DNA of 64,000 nucleotides from Pacificimonas flava (lineage in GTDB: Bacteria; Pseudomonadota; Alphaproteobacteria; Sphingomonadales; Sphingomonadaceae), in NCBI RefSeq assembly GCF_000342165.1, contig NZ_AMRV01000002.1, forward strand, positions 434,001 through 498,000, read 5' to 3'. A program made the position numbers and the translations under genes. Under the pieces are notes generated by a model. The model was not told the origin of the DNA. It saw only the letters and a list, made by a program, of their open reading frames with translations, and did not search any database. Shown here piece by piece: positions 1-9,989 of the stretch (positions are counted from its first letter, which is position 1; every line of letters begins with the position of its first letter).

Positions 1-607
1 CACCGGCATCTTTACCGAGGTGGTCATTGCCCCGGACGCCGACGCGGCCGCCCGCGCGGTGTTCGCGAAGAAGAAGAATCTGCGCCTGCTGTTGACGGGC
101 GACCTGCCCGCGCCGGGCCGGCCGGGCCTCCTCCTGAAGACGATCACCGGCGGCGTGCTCGTTCAGGGCCGTGACAATGCGCTGGTCGAGGACGAGCTGA
201 AACTGGTGACGAAGCGCGCGCCGAGCGAGGCGGAGCGCCGCGACATGATGTTCGCCTGGCGCGTGGCGAAGCACGTGAAATCGAACGCCATCGTCTATGC
301 CAGGGACGGCGCAACCGCCGGCATCGGCGCGGGTCAGATGAGCCGTCTCGATTCCGCGCGCATCGCCGCGTGGAAGGCGCGCGACGCCGCCGAGGCCGCA
401 GGCTGGGCCGAGCCGAAGACGCGGGGCAGCGCCGTTGCCAGCGACGCCTTCTTTCCCTTCGCCGACGGCCTGATCGCGGCCGCCGAGGCGGGTGCGACGG
501 CGATTATCCAGCCGGGCGGATCGATCCGCGACGAGGAGGTCATCGCCGCTGCCGACGAACGCGATCTTACCATGATGCTGACAGGAATGCGCCACTTCCG
601 CCACTGA
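1..607 (+). CDS. purH: PurH, bifunctional AICAR transformylase/IMP cyclohydrolase (5' truncated)
   Basis: C-terminal ~201 residues of the enzyme catalysing the last two steps of de novo IMP synthesis: formylation of AICAR with 10-formyl-THF, then ring closure. The reading frame is open from base 2, so the gene begins before the window. Seen: [10 protein letters not shown], the FFPFADG stretch, the glycine-rich QPGGSIRD segment, and the terminal TGMRHFRH that ends PurH proteins. The cyclohydrolase domain and the catalytic Lys-His pair lie outside the window. It converges on the zntB-like gene with a 27-bp gap holding no clear terminator. Identity is secure from the C-terminal signature. Confidence 0.95.
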   Translation, partial: TGIFTEVVIAPDADAAARAVFAKKKNLRLLLTGDLPAPGRPGLLLKTITGGVLVQGRDNALVEDELKLVTKRAPSEAERRDMMFAWRVAKHVKSNAIVYARDGATAGIGAGQMSRLDSARIAAWKARDAAEAAGWAEPKTRGSAVASDAFFPFADGLIAAAEAGATAIIQPGGSIRDEEVIAAADERDLTMMLTGMRHFRH

Positions 608-634
608 TGGGGCACGAGGAGTTCCGGCCGCCGG

Positions 635-1657
635 TTAGTCGTCCTTTTCCGGCAGCCAGCGGCGCGCGGTGAACCAGGCGAGGACTACCCCGCCGACAAG
701 GATGCAGAAGCCGGTGACGCCCCAGAACGCCCAATGGCTGTGCGCGAAGGGAATGCCCTCCACGTTCATGCCGAGAAGACCGGTGATGAAGGTCAGCGGC
801 AGGAAGACGAAGGCGACGACCGCGATGACGAGGCTGCGCTGGTCGATCTGTTCGGCGCGCAGGTCGGTCAGCTGTTCATGCAGCAGCGCCGCGCGTTCCC
901 GCACCGCTTCAAGCTCCTCCGTCATGCGGGCGAAGCGGTCGGCCGCCTCCCGTATGTGCAGGCGGTCGCCGGAATCCAGCCAGTCCACCTGTAGCGAGGC
1001 CAGTTCCACCAGGGCATCGCGGTCGGGCGCCACGAAACGGCGATAGGCGATGGCATCCGACCGCAGCGCCGTGATGCCGCGCCGGAGCCGGTAGATATTG
1101 CTGCCTTCGAGACGCGTTTCCGCGTCGTCCAGTCGGTCGCCGAGAGCGGAAACCTGCGGATCGAGTTCGGTGCTGATCGCGCGGGCGAAGATCGCCATCA
1201 GATCGCCCGGATCGTTGATGCGCCCCGCCTGCATCGCGGCCTGCACGGTCTGAAAGGCGGAGAGGCGGCGGCGGCTGGCCGACACGACACGCCCCGCCTG
1301 CGCGTGCAGCCGTATCGAAACAAGCCGGTCGCCCCCCGGCGCTGGCTCCACACCGAGACCGCGCAGATTGACGAGCGCGCCCGTCCCCATCGCATCGCAG
1401 CGGGGGCGCGTTTCGGCCGCCGTCAGCGCGCTGCCCGCCACACCCGAAATTCCCGCCGCCTCCGCAAGGGCCGGCAGGCCGGTGGCGCCGGACGAGGCCG
1501 GGATGTCGTAATGCCACCATTCGAAATCACCGGATTCGGAGCGCATGATCTGCGGCGCCGGCACGGGCAAGGACGAGGGCGCGGCGGCGATCGACCCGTC
1601 GCCGCCTGGGGGCGGGGACGATCGTGACGGCTGCGGGGGATGCGCTGTATCGGCCAA
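635..1657 (-). CDS. zntB: ZntB/CorA-family divalent cation transporter
   Basis: A 340-residue member of the CorA metal ion transporter family, which forms inner-membrane pentamers; the ZntB branch moves zinc. The signature GMN starts near residue 296 as GMNVEGIP, and the first TM helix just before it ([19 protein letters not shown]) and the second after it give the two-TM C-terminal pore. Residues 150-270 are charged and helical (the cytoplasmic funnel stalk). The first ~37 residues are Pro/Ser-rich and may be untranslated; an internal ATG at 1546 ([11 protein letters not shown]) is an alternative start. The gene begins 30 bp from the tRNA-Thr gene on the same strand. Metal specificity cannot be read from sequence. 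Confidence 0.85.
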   Translation of the reverse strand: MADTAHPPQPSRSSPPPGGDGSIAAAPSSLPVPAPQIMRSESGDFEWWHYDIPASSGATGLPALAEAAGISGVAGSALTAAETRPRCDAMGTGALVNLRGLGVEPAPGGDRLVSIRLHAQAGRVVSASRRRLSAFQTVQAAMQAGRINDPGDLMAIFARAISTELDPQVSALGDRLDDAETRLEGSNIYRLRRGITALRSDAIAYRRFVAPDRDALVELASLQVDWLDSGDRLHIREAADRFARMTEELEAVRERAALLHEQLTDLRAEQIDQRSLVIAVVAFVFLPLTFITGLLGMNVEGIPFAHSHWAFWGVTGFCILVGGVVLAWFTARRWLPEKDD

Positions 1658-1687
1658 GTCGAACTGTCTCCCCCGGACCCGAGACGC

Positions 1688-1763
1688 TGGTGCCGGCTGT
1701 CGGACTCGAACCGACGACCTACCGCTTACAAGGCGGTTGCTCTACCAGCTGAGCTAAGCCGGC
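1688..1763 (-). tRNA. tRNA-Thr (anticodon TGT)
   Basis: On the minus strand the sequence folds as a cloverleaf: acceptor arm GCCGGCT pairing with AGCCGGC, a D arm TAGCTCAGCTGGTAGAGCA, anticodon stem ACCGC/GCGGT around the loop CTTGTAA (anticodon TGT, reading ACA), and a T arm with GGTTCGAGTCC. The discriminator base is A at 1691 and CCA is encoded at 1688-1690. No downstream terminator was seen. Confidence 0.95.
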
Positions 1764-1845
1764 ACGGCCGCCGCCATGCGGCAACGCGCGGCGATGGTCA
1801 AGCCGCCTGGCCGCGGGGCGTGCCGGGTTGTAGGGCCGTTTCCCC

Positions 1846-2346
1846 ATGGACCTGATCGTCGATACCGCGCGCCGCCGCCTGTCCTTCGGGGGCGCCGACA
1901 TGGACTGTCTGATCGGTCGCGGCGGCGCGGTACCGGCGGGCACGAAGGAAGAGGGGGACGGCGCGACACCGCTGGGACGCTGGCCGCTTCTGACGGTGCT
2001 GCTGCGCCCGGATCGAACGGCGCCGCCGCCCCGTCTGGCTCTGCCGTGGCGCTGGCTGCACCCGCAGGATGGCTGGTCGGACGCACCTGAAGACCCGGAA
2101 TATAATCGGCCCGTGCGCCACCCCCACCGCCATTCGGCAGAGCGTCTGTGGAGAGAGGACGGACTTTATGACGTCATCGTCACCACGGCGCACAACACGC
2201 CGCCCGCCCCCGGTGCCGGCAGCGCGATCTTCCTGCACTGCCGCGCGGCGAAGGACCATACGGCCGGCTGCATCGCCGTCGACAAACCGCTGCTGCTGGA
2301 CATGCTCGGCCGCCTGAAACCGGGCGCGGCGCTCGACATACGCTGA
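1846..2346 (+). CDS. L,D-transpeptidase (YkuD) family protein
   Basis: 166 residues. The YkuD catalytic signature is near the C-terminus: H131 followed by HTAGCIAVD, with Cys142 the predicted nucleophile that cross-links peptidoglycan stem peptides through a meso-DAP acyl donor. The early TPLGRWPL block also matches the fold. There is no signal peptide or LysM domain, which sets it apart from the classic exported L,D-transpeptidases; it belongs to the short YkuD group common in Alphaproteobacteria, so its substrate and location are uncertain. It is flanked by tRNA-Thr and a convergent minus-strand operon. Confidence 0.8.
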   Translation: MDLIVDTARRRLSFGGADMDCLIGRGGAVPAGTKEEGDGATPLGRWPLLTVLLRPDRTAPPPRLALPWRWLHPQDGWSDAPEDPEYNRPVRHPHRHSAERLWREDGLYDVIVTTAHNTPPAPGAGSAIFLHCRAAKDHTAGCIAVDKPLLLDMLGRLKPGAALDIR

Positions 2347-2362
2347 AACCGTCGGTGCGCGC

Positions 2363-3403
2363 CTAGACGTCGCTGCGCGAGACGCCGGGAAAGCTCATCA
2401 CGAAGTCGGGGCCGAAGGCGGTCGAGGGCGTATGGAAGCCCGCAGTCGCATCGCCCCGGTCCACCCGCAGCGCCGTTTCCAGCGCGGTCATCGCGGTCAG
2501 CCGGTAGGCCTCCGGCGTTTCCAGTTCGGAAATGGCGCGGTTGCCCTCCGCATCTGTGGCCTCCGCCAGGATGACGGCACGACCGGACGCGCGCATGTTT
2601 TCGTCGGGGCCCGCCGGCTGCCGGTCGATCGCGCGGTTGGCGAGCGCCCGCCCCGGCGGCGTACCGAGGAACCAGCGCGCCGCGGCCGGCAGGCGCATCA
2701 CCCGCTCCAGCCGCTCGTTCGCCTCAAAATAGACGTCGATGTCGGGAATGCCGGTCGACCAGAATGCCGTCGCGACATCGCCCCAGCTCATCTGGACCGT
2801 CGGGCGCAGCCCCCGGCCGAGGTCCGCCGTGCCGCGCGGCGTGCCTGGCAGCGTCACGATCTGTCCGCCGCGCCGCGCCTTCGTCCCGGTATCGATGCTT
2901 TCCAGCGCCGTTCTCGCCGTGCCGCGGCTGAGTTCCGTCAGGCCGCCGATGACGATTTCCAGGCTGACCGCGTCTGGCATCCGGCGATGGACATGGGCCG
3001 CAAGGCAGTCGGAGGGGACGACGTCGAAACCGGCCCCCGGCAGCAGCACTGTGCCGGCAGCGGCAGCCTGCGGCCCGAAGGCGTGCAAGGTTTCGAAAAC
3101 GGCGATCTCTCCGGTGATGTCCACATAATGGATACCGGCCGCCATGCAGGCGCGGGCGAGAGGGTCCGCCGTGCGGGAAAACGGACCGGCCAGATTGAGG
3201 AGTGTGGTGACGCCCTCAAGATTGCCGCCGACCTCTCCCAGGCCGAAGGCGCGCACCGGCAGGTCTCCGTAGCGCGCCGCCAGATCCGTAAGCTTGCCCT
3301 CGTTCCGCCCGGCGAGAATGGGCGCAAGGCCGCGCGCCGCCGCGCGCTCCGTCACCAGGCGGCCGGTATAGCCATAGGCCCCGTAGAGAAGGATCTGCCC
3401 CAT
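2363..3403 (-). CDS. Saccharopine dehydrogenase-like NAD(P)-binding protein
   Basis: 346 residues. The N-terminal Rossmann motif YGAYGYTGRLV (residues 7-17), followed by LAGRN, GPFSRTADPLARAC and YVDITGE, is characteristic of saccharopine-dehydrogenase/trans-acting enoyl reductase-like oxidoreductases. The true substrate is unknown for this group; it is unlikely to be a lysine-pathway enzyme. Last gene of a minus-strand run yggS-HAD-GST-this gene; its ATG overlaps the GST stop (TGATG), suggesting co-translation. Confidence 0.75.
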   Translation of the reverse strand: MGQILLYGAYGYTGRLVTERAAARGLAPILAGRNEGKLTDLAARYGDLPVRAFGLGEVGGNLEGVTTLLNLAGPFSRTADPLARACMAAGIHYVDITGEIAVFETLHAFGPQAAAAGTVLLPGAGFDVVPSDCLAAHVHRRMPDAVSLEIVIGGLTELSRGTARTALESIDTGTKARRGGQIVTLPGTPRGTADLGRGLRPTVQMSWGDVATAFWSTGIPDIDVYFEANERLERVMRLPAAARWFLGTPPGRALANRAIDRQPAGPDENMRASGRAVILAEATDAEGNRAISELETPEAYRLTAMTALETALRVDRGDATAGFHTPSTAFGPDFVMSFPGVSRSDV

Positions 3404-4002
3404 CAGCCGGCAGCCCGCTCCCGCTCCTCCGCGCGCTGTGCCGCCGGGCGGCCGAAACAGCGCTCGGTGTAGGCTGCCATGCCGGGCGAGAGATCGAGCA
3501 TACCGAAGGCAGACATGAAACGCAGCGAACCCGCGATCATAAGATCGGCGACGGTGAAGCAGCCTGCCGCCACATAATCGCGCCCCTCGAGCCGGTCGCC
3601 GAGGGCGGCGAGCATACGGTCCCAGCTGCCCCAGGCATTGCGGGTCGGCTGCGGCGGCATGCCCGACGCCTTTTCCGACATGGCGGGCTCGATCACCGAC
3701 GGCGTGAAGAACAGCCAGGTCAGAAACTCTCCGCGCGCCGGATCGTCCGGCAGCGGCGCCAATGTACCGGGGGCATATTTGTCTGCGAGATAGAGACAGA
3801 TGGCCGCGGAATCGGCGACGTGGGCCTTGTCGTCGGTAAGAGCGGGCACCTTGCCGAGGGGGCTGGCGGCGCGAAAATCCGCGGACGCGTTTTCCGGTGC
3901 GCCGAGGTCTATGCGCTCAAGCTCGTAGGGCTCGCCGATCTCCTCCAGAAGCCAGAACATGCGCGAAGCGCGCGTCTGCGGCGCATAGTGGACCGTGATC
4001 AT
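3403..4002 (-). CDS. Glutathione S-transferase family protein
   Basis: 199 residues with the N-terminal thioredoxin-like GST domain (residues 1-75: YAPQTRASRMFWLLEEIGEPYEL, given in parts, then a GKVPAL cis-Pro loop and ADSAAICLYLAD) and a helical C-terminal domain with FTVADLMIAGSL (N-capping box). It probably conjugates or reduces small electrophiles with glutathione in the cytoplasm. The start overlaps the HAD gene stop as ATGA, so the two are likely translationally coupled. Subclass cannot be fixed; beta or theta-like is most plausible. Confidence 0.85.
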   Translation of the reverse strand: MITVHYAPQTRASRMFWLLEEIGEPYELERIDLGAPENASADFRAASPLGKVPALTDDKAHVADSAAICLYLADKYAPGTLAPLPDDPARGEFLTWLFFTPSVIEPAMSEKASGMPPQPTRNAWGSWDRMLAALGDRLEGRDYVAAGCFTVADLMIAGSLRFMSAFGMLDLSPGMAAYTERCFGRPAAQRAEERERAAG

Positions 4003-4724
4003 GGCTGTTCCTCTCCCTCGAATGCGGCCAGATGCGCCGCGACCTCCTCATAATCCACGGCAAGAACGCTGGCGCCCGCCCGAAGGAGCCGCCGGCCATG
4101 TTCGTCCCGGCCGGCCGCGTCATCGTCCGGGCCGCCGGCGATATGGCCGGCCGCCAGAAGGCCGCACACATGCATGCCAGCCGCTGCCGCCGCGGTGACG
4201 CCGGGTATGGAATCCTCGATGACGAAACAGCGGGACGGCGCCGCGCCGAGCGCCCGCGCGGCGTACAGATAGACGTCGGGCGCCGGCTTGCCGCGCTCCA
4301 CGTGCTCCTTGCCGCTGTAAAGATGCGGTTCGAACCGGCCCGCAAGGCCGAGATGGGCGAGATGCGCGCGCAGCCATTCGGTCGAGCTGGACGAGACGAT
4401 GGCGATTTTTCGTGTGGGTGCCAGGGCCGCAACGAAGGCCAGCGCACCCGGCACGGCGTCAATGCCCGTCCGCATCAACCGGACACTCTGTTCGCGGCGC
4501 CGCTCGTCAAAGGCGGCCGGGACCGGGCCGTCCATCCAGCGTTCCAGCGCGCGGACGAAATCGAGGCCGGAGAGGCCGGTGAATTCGCGGATGGCATCGC
4601 GCAGGTCCGTGGGGCGGCCCAGGTCCGACAGCGTCTCCGCGATATGCCGGTTCTCCGCCAGTTCGCTGTCGACCAGAACGCCGTCGAAATCGAAGATGAT
4701 GGCCGCCTCGGCCCGGTCCGTCAT
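3999..4724 (-). CDS. HAD-superfamily hydrolase (beta-phosphoglucomutase/phosphatase-like)
   Basis: 241 residues with all four HAD motifs: FDFDGVLVDS (Asp12 nucleophile, Asp14), motif II SSSS in IVSSSSTEWLRAHL, motif III Lys in KPAPDVYLYAA, and motif IV IEDSIPGV. The helical cap after motif I (ENRHIAETLSDLG) is the class I cap of the PGM/GPH phosphatase branch. Substrate cannot be assigned. The start at 4724 is chosen because the longer open frame above it runs through yggS, and the ATG overlaps the yggS TGA (ATGA). Confidence 0.85.
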   Translation of the reverse strand: MTDRAEAAIIFDFDGVLVDSELAENRHIAETLSDLGRPTDLRDAIREFTGLSGLDFVRALERWMDGPVPAAFDERRREQSVRLMRTGIDAVPGALAFVAALAPTRKIAIVSSSSTEWLRAHLAHLGLAGRFEPHLYSGKEHVERGKPAPDVYLYAARALGAAPSRCFVIEDSIPGVTAAAAAGMHVCGLLAAGHIAGGPDDDAAGRDEHGRRLLRAGASVLAVDYEEVAAHLAAFEGEEQP

Positions 4725-5371
4725 GGGCGCGGTCCGAACAGTGCGGTGCCCACGCGCACATGGGTCGCGCCAAGCTGCACCGCCGTTTCGAAATCCCCCG
4801 ACATGCCCATGGACAGGCCCTCGAGGCCAGCATCCTTCGCCAGTCTGGCCAGCAGCGCGAAATAAGGCGCCGCCTCCCGCTTTGCCGGCGGCAGACACAT
4901 CAAACCGCGCACGTTCAGCCGGCAATCCGCCGCCAGATCCCGCAGCGCCGGCAGGTCGGCGGGCGGGCACCCGCCCTTCTGCGCCTCCTCGCCGACATCG
5001 ACCTGCAGGAACACGGGCGGCGGCATATCGATCTTGCCCAGCGCCCTGACCAGAGATGGACGGTCGACACTATGAAGGGCATCGAACAGGGCCGCGGCAG
5101 CGGCGGCCTTGTTGGATTGCAACTGACCGATCATGTGCAGGCGCACGTCCGGGAATTCGGCCTTCAGCGCCGGCCATTTCTGCTCCGCCTCCTGCACGCG
5201 GTTCTCGCCGAAATCCCGGTGTCCCGCCTCCAGGAGCGGGCGAATGTCCTCTGCCGGCTGCGTCTTGGAGACGGCGATCAGGGTGATGTCCGCCGGGTCC
5301 CGGCCCGCGACCTTCGCCATTCGGGCAATTCGCTGCCGCACGTCCGTCAGTCTGTCATTCGCTTGCGTCAT
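4721..5371 (-). CDS. yggS: YggS family pyridoxal 5'-phosphate homeostasis protein
   Basis: 216 residues, the usual length for the single-domain PLP-binding YggS/PROSC family. Seen: LIAVSKTQ with the PLP-binding Lys36, FGENRVQEAEQKWP, HMIGQLQSNKA, and the C-terminal SMGMSGDFETAVQLG and THVRVGTALFG phosphate-binding loops. The family buffers free PLP and affects amino-acid pools; no enzyme activity is established. First gene of the four-gene minus-strand run and divergent from the ThiE-like gene 21 bp away, so a shared promoter region must overlap the start regions. The much longer open frame upstream is antisense to the neighbour and was discarded. Confidence 0.93.
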   Translation of the reverse strand: MTQANDRLTDVRQRIARMAKVAGRDPADITLIAVSKTQPAEDIRPLLEAGHRDFGENRVQEAEQKWPALKAEFPDVRLHMIGQLQSNKAAAAAALFDALHSVDRPSLVRALGKIDMPPPVFLQVDVGEEAQKGGCPPADLPALRDLAADCRLNVRGLMCLPPAKREAAPYFALLARLAKDAGLEGLSMGMSGDFETAVQLGATHVRVGTALFGPRP

Positions 5372-5392
5372 GAGGGCCGCTATAGGGCGCTG

Positions 5393-5986
5393 ATGCGCGG
5401 CCGCAAAACGCTTCCCGAACGCTGGCTGTTCACAGACGAGCGGCAAGGCGCGGCGCTGTGGCACGCACTGGACCGGTTGCCGCGTGGCAGCGGCGTCGTG
5501 TTTCGTCATTACGGCGCGGCGAACCGGGCCGCTTTGCTGCGCAAGGTTCGGGCAGCGGCGAGACGGCGCGGTCTGCTGCTGGTGGCGGCGGAGGCGGAAA
5601 CCCTGACGATGCGCATTCCGCAACATGCCAACCGGTATCGGCGGCGGCCCGGCGCACTGACCGCCTCCGCACACGGCGTGCCCGATCTGATCCGGGCGAA
5701 AAGAAACGGTGCGGCCCTCGCGTTTCTGTCGCCGGTCTTTCCCACCGCCTCCCACCCCGGCGCACGCACTCTCGGCGCGGTTCGGTTCGGATTGATGTTG
5801 CGGCAGGCGCGGCTTGGGCAGGGGGAACGGCGCATGCGGGTCGGTGCGCTGGGCGGCATGAGCGAGCGCGCATTCGCGCGGATGAAGGCGGTCGGCGCCA
5901 CGGCCTGGGGCGCGATCGATGCACTCAGCAAGATGGAAACGACCGGCCGGCGGCCTAAATCCGCCGCCAAGCCCGCTAGACGCTGA
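5393..5986 (+). CDS. Thiamine phosphate synthase/TenI family protein
   Basis: 197 residues resembling the ThiE/TenI TIM-barrel family: an early phosphate-contacting HYGAAN region, LAFLSPVFPTASHPGA (the ThiE consensus is GPVFPT.TK), and a C-terminal VGALGGMSERAFARMKAVGATAWGAI phosphate-binding segment (in parts). It lacks some pyrophosphate-binding residues expected of true ThiE, so it could be TenI-like or a salvage paralogue. The ATG at 5393 lies just after the divergent yggS start. It ends 8 bp from the convergent outer-membrane protein gene. Confidence 0.7.
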   Translation: MRGRKTLPERWLFTDERQGAALWHALDRLPRGSGVVFRHYGAANRAALLRKVRAAARRRGLLLVAAEAETLTMRIPQHANRYRRRPGALTASAHGVPDLIRAKRNGAALAFLSPVFPTASHPGARTLGAVRFGLMLRQARLGQGERRMRVGALGGMSERAFARMKAVGATAWGAIDALSKMETTGRRPKSAAKPARR

Positions 5987-5994
5987 CGCGCACG

Positions 5995-6729
5995 TCAGAA
6001 GCTGAAGGACGTGCCCAGATAGACGGTGCCAGTGTCCTTTGCCGTTTCCGCGTCGCGGTTGACAAAGTCGCGGGTGAACGCCTCCGGATGGATGCGGTCG
6101 TAGCGAACGCCGCCCTTCACCGCGAGACGGGAGCTGACGGCATAGGCACCGCCCAGCTCGACGGACAGCGCCTCGCCCACGGGTTCCGGCACGATCAGAT
6201 TGGCGTCGGAGGGCTGGCTGGCACCGGCCCGCACATCGGCGCGCCATTCCTTCGCCGCATAACCGAACCCGACATCGACGCGTTCGCGCTGCGACCCCTC
6301 GATCCGGCCCTCTCCACGATTGTAATCGCCGGTCAGGGAGAAGCCCGCATAGCCCACATCGACGCCCGCGCCGACGGCGGACGCGCGGGTCGCCACACGC
6401 GATGCGGAACCCTCGTTCGGCGTCGGAGCGCTGAAATCATGGGCGATGCGGCGCGTCAGCCCGACGGTAATCTTCTCAGCGCCCGCCTTCTTCGATTCCG
6501 ACGGCGTGAAGGAAAAGCGCTTCTCCAGCTCCGACAGGCGCGTACCAAAATCGCGGCTTGCGCCGTTCGGCGTAAAGCTGCCGATCGTACCGGTGGCGAG
6601 ACGGCGCTTTTCCGTCTTGGCGGCCTGCTCCTTCAGCGCGCTGCCACCCTGCGCAAGCGCAGGCGCGGCCACGGCAAACGCCATGGACAGCACCGCCGCA
6701 CTGGGCAAAAGGCAGGCAAACATGCGCAT
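5995..6729 (-). CDS. Putative outer-membrane beta-barrel protein
   Basis: No named family recognised. From the ATG at 6729 the product has 244 residues with a clear signal peptide (MRMFACLLPSAAVLSMAFAV, then APALAQ cleavage). After a charged linker (to ~75), alternating strands such as GAGVDVGYAGFSLTGDYN, VDVGFGYAAKEWRADVRAG and LSVELGGAYAVSSRLAVKGG are typical amphipathic beta-strands, and the protein ends in Phe (GTSFSF), the usual outer-membrane sorting signal. Probably a porin-like or opacity-type barrel. A further in-frame ATG lies upstream at 6795 but would disrupt the signal peptide. AT-richer upstream DNA suggests its own promoter. Confidence 0.65.
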   Translation of the reverse strand: MRMFACLLPSAAVLSMAFAVAAPALAQGGSALKEQAAKTEKRRLATGTIGSFTPNGASRDFGTRLSELEKRFSFTPSESKKAGAEKITVGLTRRIAHDFSAPTPNEGSASRVATRASAVGAGVDVGYAGFSLTGDYNRGEGRIEGSQRERVDVGFGYAAKEWRADVRAGASQPSDANLIVPEPVGEALSVELGGAYAVSSRLAVKGGVRYDRIHPEAFTRDFVNRDAETAKDTGTVYLGTSFSF

Positions 6730-7018
6730 TGGCTCGATCTTCAGGTCCGCTCCCGAGGGTGAATACGTTCCGGCATGGACGATTCCCCTTATCAATCCGA
6801 GTCCTAATCGTCGGTTTCATTCTATCGCTAAAATATTTCGCTTCGGCTGTTGCGCCGCGGACACGGCGGGCGTCGATCGCGAGGGGTCGGGGCCAGCGCC
6901 GGCGTAAGGCCATGCGATGCCGGACGCCGGACCGCGCGGGGCTTTCGAAGGGGGCGCAGCCGTCCTATAGATGCCGCGCACCTTCCCGATCTTCACACCG
7001 AACGGACATATGATTCCC
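6730..7018. other. Divergent intergenic region, locally AT-rich
   Basis: 289 bp between the outer-membrane protein (leftward) and the DUF3576 lipoprotein (rightward). Around 6800-6845 the sequence becomes unusually AT-rich for this window (tcattctatcgctaaaatat), as expected of promoter DNA for the leftward gene. No convincing ORF, tRNA or terminator was seen. Confidence 0.4.
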
Positions 7019-7465
7019 ATGACAAGCCCTCGCACCGTGCTTTCCGCCAGCCTGATCGCCCTCGCCGCACTGTCGACGGCGGCCTGCGGCGGCGGCGACG
7101 AGGTTCGCCGCGCAGATCTTGGTGCGTCGAACGTCACCAATATCGGCGTGAACGGCTATTTGTGGCGCGCGAGCCTGGAAGCCCTGTCCTTCATGCCGAT
7201 GGCGCAGGTCGACAGCCAGGGCGGCGTGATCGTCACCGACTGGTATCAGAACCCGCAGGCGCCGGAGGAGCGCATCAAGGTCACCGTCTATATCTTGAGC
7301 CAGGACCTGCGCGCCGACGGCGTGCGCGTCGCGGCCGCGCGCCAGCAGCGCAGCGGCAATGGCTGGGCCGACGTCGAGGTACGGGCCGGCACGGTGCAGA
7401 AACTGGAGGAAACGATCCTGACGCGCGCCCGCGATCTGCGCCGCAGCGCCACCGTGACCGGATAA
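7019..7465 (+). CDS. DUF3576 lipoprotein
   Basis: 148 residues from the ATG at 7019. A lipoprotein signal peptide ends at the lipobox STAAC (Cys23), so it is probably anchored in the inner or outer membrane facing the periplasm. The mature part ([42 protein letters not shown]) matches the DUF3576 family of Alphaproteobacteria, whose function is unknown. It precedes leuS-lptE-holA with only a 10-bp gap, and this fixed position next to an LPS-transport lipoprotein suggests an envelope role. In-frame starts at 6971 and 7010 are possible. Confidence 0.82.
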   Translation: MTSPRTVLSASLIALAALSTAACGGGDEVRRADLGASNVTNIGVNGYLWRASLEALSFMPMAQVDSQGGVIVTDWYQNPQAPEERIKVTVYILSQDLRADGVRVAAARQQRSGNGWADVEVRAGTVQKLEETILTRARDLRRSATVTG

Positions 7466-7475
7466 AGCGCCGCGC

Positions 7476-9989
7476 ATGACGAAGGGATTCGACGCCGCCC
7501 GCGCGCAGCAGCGATGGCAGGACGCCTGGGATACGGCGGGCACGTTCCGGGCCGATACCGCCTCCACCAAGCCGAAGCGCTATATTCTGGAGATGTTTCC
7601 CTACCCGTCGGGACGCATCCACATGGGCCATGTGCGCAACTACACGATGGGCGACGTGCTGGCGCGCTATCGCCGCATGGCCGGCGACGAGGTGCTGCAC
7701 CCGATGGGCTGGGATGCGTTCGGCATGCCGGCCGAGAACGCCGCCATGGAGCGGGGCGTGCATCCGGAAGGCTGGACGCGGGACAATATCGCCGCGATGC
7801 GCGCGCAGCTGAAGACGCTGGGCCTCGCCATCGACTGGAGCCGCGAGTTCGCCACCTGCGATGCGGATTATTACGGCCATGAACAAGCGCTGTTCCTGAA
7901 GTTCATGGAAGCCGGCCTGGTCTACCGCCGGGAAGCCTATGTGAACTGGGATCCGGTGGACATGACCGTGCTGGCGAACGAGCAGGTGATCGATGGCAAG
8001 GGCTGGCGGTCCGGCGCGCCGGTCGAGCGCAAGCGCCTGTCGCAGTGGTTCCTGAAAATCACCGATTTCGCCGACGACCTGCTGGACGGGCTGGAGAGGC
8101 TGGACAACTGGCCGGACAAGGTCCGCACCATGCAGGCGAACTGGATCGGGCGCAGCCGCGGCCTGAATTTCCGCTTTGAGATCGAGGGGCGCGGCGACGA
8201 ACTGGAGGTCTATACGACCCGCCCCGACACGCTGTTCGGCGCCAGCTTCGCCGCTATCGCCGCCGATCACCCGCTGGCGCTGGAGCTGGCCGAGAACGAT
8301 CCGGCGCTGGCGGCCTTCATCGAGGAATGTCGCCGTTCGGGAACGACGGAGGCGGAGCTGGAGACCGCGGACAAGCGTGGCTACGACACCGGCCTGCGCG
8401 TTGTGCATCCGCTGGACCCGGAGATTACCCTGCCCGTCTTCGCGGCCAATTTCGTGCTGATGGACTACGGCACCGGCGCCGTCTTCGGCTGCCCCGCCCA
8501 CGACCAGCGCGACCTGGACTTCGCACGCAAATATGCGCTGCCCGTCACGCGCGTCGTCGCGCCGGAGGGCGAGGAAGGCACGCCGATCGGCAATGAAGCC
8601 TATACCGGACCGGGACGGCTGGTGAATTCGGAGTTCCTCACCGGCATGGAAACCGGCGCGGCTCTGGCGGCCGTGATCGAGAAGGCGGAAGCCGAAGGCT
8701 GGGGACGCGGGACGACGCAATACCGCCTGCGCGACTGGGGCGTATCGCGCCAGCGCTATTGGGGAACGCCGATTCCGGTCATCCACTGCGAGGCGTGCGG
8801 CGCGGTGCCCGTGCCGGAGGCCGATCTGCCCGTCGAATTGCCGAAGGATGTCAGCTTCGACGTGCCCGGCAATCCCCTCGTGCGGCACCCGACATGGAAA
8901 CACGCCACCTGCCCGACATGCGGCGGCAAGGCCGAACGGGAAACCGACACGCTGGACACGTTCGCCGATTCGTCCTGGTATTTCCTTCGCTTCGCCAGTC
9001 AGCCGGCGGACAGGCCCTTCGACCCGGCGGAGGTCGCCGCCTGGCTGCCGGTCGACCAGTATATCGGCGGTGTCGAGCACGCGATCCTGCATCTGCTCTA
9101 CGCCCGCTTCTGGACGCGGGCGCTGGCGAAATGCGGCCTGACCGATGTGAAGGAGCCGTTCCGCCAGCTTTTCACCCAGGGCATGGTCACGCATGAGACC
9201 TACAGGGCCGAAGACGGGCGCTGGCTGGAACCCGCCAATGTCGAGCGGTGCGGCGATGCGCTGTTCGAGACGGGCACGGACCGGCAAGTCACGCGCGGGC
9301 GCCTCGAGAAGATGTCGAAGTCGAAGAAGAACACGGTCGATCCCGAACCGATCATCCGCCGCTACGGCGCCGATGCGGTGCGCTGGTTCGTGCTGTCGGA
9401 TTCGCCGCCCGAACGCGATCTGGAATGGTCGGACGCGGGGATCGAGGGCGCGGCGCGCTTCGTCGGGCGGCTGTGGCGGCTGGTCGAATCGGCGACGGAC
9501 AGTGCGGATGCCGGCCGCGACGAGGCGCTGACGCGCGGCGTCCACAAGACGGTGGCGGCCGTGACCGAGGATCTCGACGCGCTGCGGTTCAACAAGCTGG
9601 TCGCCCGCTGCTATGAACTGGCCGGCCTCATCGAAAAGGCGAAGCCGTCGGCGGACCGTGTCGCGGCCGTACGAACGCTGGTGCAGCTAACCGCGCCCGC
9701 CATGCCGCATCTGGCGGAGGAGGCGTGGGCCCAGCTTGGCGGTGATGGGCTGATCGCCGATGCCGCCTGGCCGGTCGCGGACCCGGCGCTGATGGTCGAG
9801 GATAGCGTGACCATTGCGGTGCAGGTGCAGGGCAAGCTTCGCGATACGATCGAGATGCCCAAGGGCGCGCCGAAGGACGATGTCGAGGCGGCGGCGCTGT
9901 CCAGCGAGAAGATCGTCCGCTTTCTGGACGGCAAGCCGCCGAAGAAGGTGATCGTCGTGCCCGACCGCCTGGTGAACCTGGTCGTCTGA
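7476..9989 (+). CDS. leuS: Leucyl-tRNA synthetase
   Basis: 837 residues, normal for bacterial class Ia LeuRS, which charges tRNA-Leu with leucine. The HIGH motif appears as HMGH at residues 49-52 within [13 protein letters not shown]; the KMSKS loop is MSKSKKN near residue 612; the CP1 editing domain occupies roughly 220-420 ([12 protein letters not shown], the conserved editing-site motif). The zinc-finger-like CEACG and CPTCGG cysteines are also present. The stop overlaps the lptE ATG as TGATG, making leuS-lptE-holA a coupled operon in the same order as in E. coli. Confidence 0.98.
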   Translation: MTKGFDAARAQQRWQDAWDTAGTFRADTASTKPKRYILEMFPYPSGRIHMGHVRNYTMGDVLARYRRMAGDEVLHPMGWDAFGMPAENAAMERGVHPEGWTRDNIAAMRAQLKTLGLAIDWSREFATCDADYYGHEQALFLKFMEAGLVYRREAYVNWDPVDMTVLANEQVIDGKGWRSGAPVERKRLSQWFLKITDFADDLLDGLERLDNWPDKVRTMQANWIGRSRGLNFRFEIEGRGDELEVYTTRPDTLFGASFAAIAADHPLALELAENDPALAAFIEECRRSGTTEAELETADKRGYDTGLRVVHPLDPEITLPVFAANFVLMDYGTGAVFGCPAHDQRDLDFARKYALPVTRVVAPEGEEGTPIGNEAYTGPGRLVNSEFLTGMETGAALAAVIEKAEAEGWGRGTTQYRLRDWGVSRQRYWGTPIPVIHCEACGAVPVPEADLPVELPKDVSFDVPGNPLVRHPTWKHATCPTCGGKAERETDTLDTFADSSWYFLRFASQPADRPFDPAEVAAWLPVDQYIGGVEHAILHLLYARFWTRALAKCGLTDVKEPFRQLFTQGMVTHETYRAEDGRWLEPANVERCGDALFETGTDRQVTRGRLEKMSKSKKNTVDPEPIIRRYGADAVRWFVLSDSPPERDLEWSDAGIEGAARFVGRLWRLVESATDSADAGRDEALTRGVHKTVAAVTEDLDALRFNKLVARCYELAGLIEKAKPSADRVAAVRTLVQLTAPAMPHLAEEAWAQLGGDGLIADAAWPVADPALMVEDSVTIAVQVQGKLRDTIEMPKGAPKDDVEAAALSSEKIVRFLDGKPPKKVIVVPDRLVNLVV

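Noticed and set aside
7281-9545. Long open frame antisense to leuS
   Set aside because: High-GC DNA yields long antisense frames; composition is Arg/Gly-rich, no family resemblance, and leuS is unmistakable on the other strand. The same holds for 2432-3472, 12816-13949, 15458-17455 and 61143-62600.
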